A stretch of DNA of 57,165 nt. Source: Sulfitobacter sp. (lineage in GTDB: Bacteria; Pseudomonadota; Alphaproteobacteria; Rhodobacterales; Rhodobacteraceae). Numbering within the stretch: position 1 is the stretch's first letter; every line of letters begins with the position of its first letter. Position numbers and translations under genes: made by a program. The stretch spans positions 1 through 57,165 of the forward strand of contig JAGXHE010000011.1 in NCBI GenBank assembly GCA_024636445.1, written 5' to 3'. The notes below the pieces were generated by a model. It had not been told where the DNA came from. It did not search any database and saw nothing but the letters and a program-made list of their open reading frames with translations. Positions 55,401-57,165 of the stretch are shown here, one piece after another.

Positions 55401-56592
55401 GATCAAACCTTTTGCTAAATTAGGCCTCAAGCTGCGCCAAGTGGCGGCGATGTCAACCCTTTGGGTGTTGACGGTCGCGTCAGCGGGCCATGCGCACGAG
55501 ATAATGCCGACGGTCGCGGACATCAGCGATGCGAACGGAACCGTCACCATCCAGATGCGCGCCAACGTCGAGGCGTTTCTGGCAGGGATCGACATGGACG
55601 CCGTCACCGACACCGATGCCGCCGAGGAGGCTGAGGAATACGACGCCCTGCGCGCGCGTCCCCTGGGCGAGATCGAAGAGCGGCTGGAGGGGCTGATCCA
55701 GCAATGGAACAACCTGCCGATGGTGCGCGCAGATGGCACGGCGGTGCCACTTGCCATACAAGACTTCGAGGTGGCCGAAGCCCCCGATCCCGAAGCGCCG
55801 CGCCAGTCGCTGCTGACGATGACGGGGGAATTGCCTGATGGTGCATCTGAGGTCGTGGTGTTCTGGCCCGAGGGACTGGGGGCGTTGGTCTTGCGTCAAC
55901 AGGGTGTCGAAGAGCCCTATACCGGCTATGTCGAAAGCGGCAACGACAGCGGACCGATTGCGCTGGCCGGTGGAGGTGCTGCGACAGGCTGGGCGACGTT
56001 CGCGGGGTATATCCCCGTGGGTTTCGATCACATCCTGCCGCAGGGTCTGGATCATATCCTGTTCGTGCTGGGCCTGTTCCTGCTGAGCACCGCGTGGCGG
56101 CCCCTGATCCTGCAAATCAGCGCCTTCACCGTGGCCCATACCGTCACATTGGCGCTGGGGGCGCTGGGGCTGGTCACCATTCCGGCCAGCATCGTCGAGC
56201 CGTTGATCGCTGCCAGCATCGTCTATGTGGCGGTCGAGAACATCTTCTGGCGCAAGCTATCGCCGTGGCGGCCCTTCGTGATCTTTGGCTTCGGGCTGCT
56301 GCACGGGCTGGGGTTTGCGTCGGTGCTGGCCGAATTCGGCCTGCCTGACGATCAGTTCGTACCGGCGCTGCTGGGGTTCAACGTGGGCGTCGAGATCGGA
56401 CAGCTGACGGTCGTGGCGCTGGCGGCCATCGTGGTGGCACTGTCGCTGGCGGCTGCGCGCGCGGTCGAGTTGGAGGGCGACGAGATCTTTGTGCAGGAAA
56501 GCGACGTGCTGTTCCGCGCGATTTCGATCACCGGGTCGCTGATCATCGCGCTGGTGGGCGCGTGGTGGGTGGTCGAGCGGGTGTTCTTGTAA
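55399..56592 (+). CDS. HupE/UreJ-like membrane protein
   Basis: A 397-residue protein. A signal peptide (residues about 1-34) leads a periplasmic domain to about residue 190, followed by six or seven helices of the HupE/UreJ_2 type, with HILPQGLDHILFVLGLF and FTVAHTVTLALGA. These carry His residues that could bind a metal. HupE/UreJ relatives are nickel permeases, so metal transport with DUF4198 is a fair guess. The ATG at 55399 may not be the true start; an ATG at 55450 also gives a usable signal peptide. A hydrogenase is not present in the window. Confidence 0.83.
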   Translation: MIKPFAKLGLKLRQVAAMSTLWVLTVASAGHAHEIMPTVADISDANGTVTIQMRANVEAFLAGIDMDAVTDTDAAEEAEEYDALRARPLGEIEERLEGLIQQWNNLPMVRADGTAVPLAIQDFEVAEAPDPEAPRQSLLTMTGELPDGASEVVVFWPEGLGALVLRQQGVEEPYTGYVESGNDSGPIALAGGGAATGWATFAGYIPVGFDHILPQGLDHILFVLGLFLLSTAWRPLILQISAFTVAHTVTLALGALGLVTIPASIVEPLIAASIVYVAVENIFWRKLSPWRPFVIFGFGLLHGLGFASVLAEFGLPDDQFVPALLGFNVGVEIGQLTVVALAAIVVALSLAAARAVELEGDEIFVQESDVLFRAISITGSLIIALVGAWWVVERVFL

Positions 56593-56612
56593 CACCCGCC
56601 GCCCGGTGTCTT

Positions 56613-57165
56613 TCAGAGGTCGGCCAGAAGCGCCGTCAAGGCTGCGGCGGGGTCATCCTCGCTCCAGATTTCCGCGCCGATGCCGAAAAAGTCGGTGTAG
56701 GGCGCCAAAGCCGCGATTTGCGCGCGGTCCAGATTGCGCTCGGCGATCACCGGAATTTCGATGACTTCCGACCACCACTGGAACAGCTCTGCCTCGGCAA
56801 AGTCGTCGTCCTCGGCAGTCTTGCCCTGAACCGGACCAAAAGCCACATAATCCGCGCCTGCTTCGCCCGCCGACAAGCCGTCGTGGCGTGATCCGCCGCA
56901 GAACGCGCCGACGATGGCATCCGCCCCCAGCGCCTTGCGGGCATCGCGCACCGATCCGGGCAGGGTCAGGTGGACGCCGTCGAGCCCCAGACGTTCGGCC
57001 AGCGGCAGGTTGTCGGTGATCACCAGCGCCACGTCGCGCGCATGGGTCACCTCGCGCAGCGCGTCGGCGGCGCGCGACAGACGGTCGTCGTCGCGGGTGT
57101 CCAGCGCCAGCCGCACACAGGCGATGGGGTGCGCGTCCAGCACCCGTGCCAGCGCGTCGGGGAAC
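56613..57165 (-). CDS. thiE: Thiamine phosphate synthase, C-terminal part
   Basis: The gene enters from the right edge; 183 residues are visible and the N-terminus lies outside. The TIM-barrel fragment has DGVHLTLPGS, GADYVAFGPV and the late IPVIAERNL-like motif, matching ThiE, which joins the thiazole and pyrimidine parts of thiamine. Some usual ThiE residues differ (GPVQGKTAEDDDF instead of a GPV-PTxTK form), so a TenI-like variant is possible. It is convergent with the HupE/UreJ-like gene. Confidence 0.8.
   Translation of the reverse strand, partial: FPDALARVLDAHPIACVRLALDTRDDDRLSRAADALREVTHARDVALVITDNLPLAERLGLDGVHLTLPGSVRDARKALGADAIVGAFCGGSRHDGLSAGEAGADYVAFGPVQGKTAEDDDFAEAELFQWWSEVIEIPVIAERNLDRAQIAALAPYTDFFGIGAEIWSEDDPAAALTALLADL

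Noticed and set aside
55399-56592. Hydrogenase accessory gene hupE in the strict sense
   Set aside because: The C-terminal half matches HupE/UreJ, but the protein has a large extra periplasmic domain and there are no hydrogenase genes here.

Overview
The window is about 57 kb of high-GC chromosomal DNA, dense in genes on both strands. Everything recognisable points to an alphaproteobacterium of the Rhodobacterales (Roseobacter group). The pointers are the dusB-ntrB-ntrC-ntrY-ntrX-trkA-trkH-hfq-hflX block, an NtrC lacking the sigma-54 loop, separate ispD and ispF genes, a non-pyrrolysine MttB-family protein, the lineage-typical DUF6477/DUF6456 pair and the small membrane protein usually called a component of the SufBCD complex. 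I see no rRNA, tRNA, CRISPR array, insertion sequence or prophage. Genus is not decidable by eye.

Layout. 1-8.7 kb (all minus): TetR fragment, PPK2 polyphosphate kinase, alpha/beta hydrolase, MetA with an upstream P-loop ATPase, a FadL-type porin, two EamA/DMT exporters and guaA. 8.9-12.2 kb: an MttB-family methyltransferase, DUF6477, and an HTH/DUF6456 regulator whose upstream region has two perfect tandem DnaA boxes. 12.3-20.3 kb: katG with a possible Irr box upstream, lipA, another DMT exporter, hpt with an overlapping 55-residue membrane protein, a COQ10-type START protein, and a tightly overlapping ispD-ispF-pgpA-cinA string. 20.4-32.8 kb: the nitrogen-regulation, potassium-uptake and RNA-chaperone block. 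32.9-44.2 kb: RluE-type pseudouridine synthase, penicillin acylase family protein, a beta-hydroxyacid dehydrogenase, SYLF lipoprotein, hemB, the SufBCD-associated protein, mfd and a Bcr/CflA transporter. 44.3-49.7 kb: a degenerate nucleotidyltransferase, a FrnE-like DsbA protein, an acyl-CoA synthetase, a low-molecular-weight phosphatase/ArsC protein and an orphan peptide-binding protein. 49.7-57.2 kb: a probable small RNA or attenuator, bdhA plus patatin, DUF502, psuK-psuG, a divergent DUF4198/HupE-UreJ pair and a thiE fragment.

How genes work together. NtrBC and NtrYX are two sensor/regulator pairs for nitrogen and redox control, co-transcribed with dusB. TrkA/TrkH form a potassium importer, with Hfq and HflX next. 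IspD and IspF are two MEP-pathway steps. PsuK and PsuG salvage pseudouridine. BdhA and the neighbouring patatin suggest use of stored polyhydroxybutyrate.

The points most worth following up are the orphan promoter/hairpin/terminator unit at 49734-49844, the DnaA-box pair at 10996-11016, the Irr-like box upstream of katG, a dispersed double-hairpin intergenic repeat found four times, a nucleotidyltransferase that has lost its HxGH motif, and divergent genes whose start codons overlap at 55398-55401. None of these proves a wholly new system.
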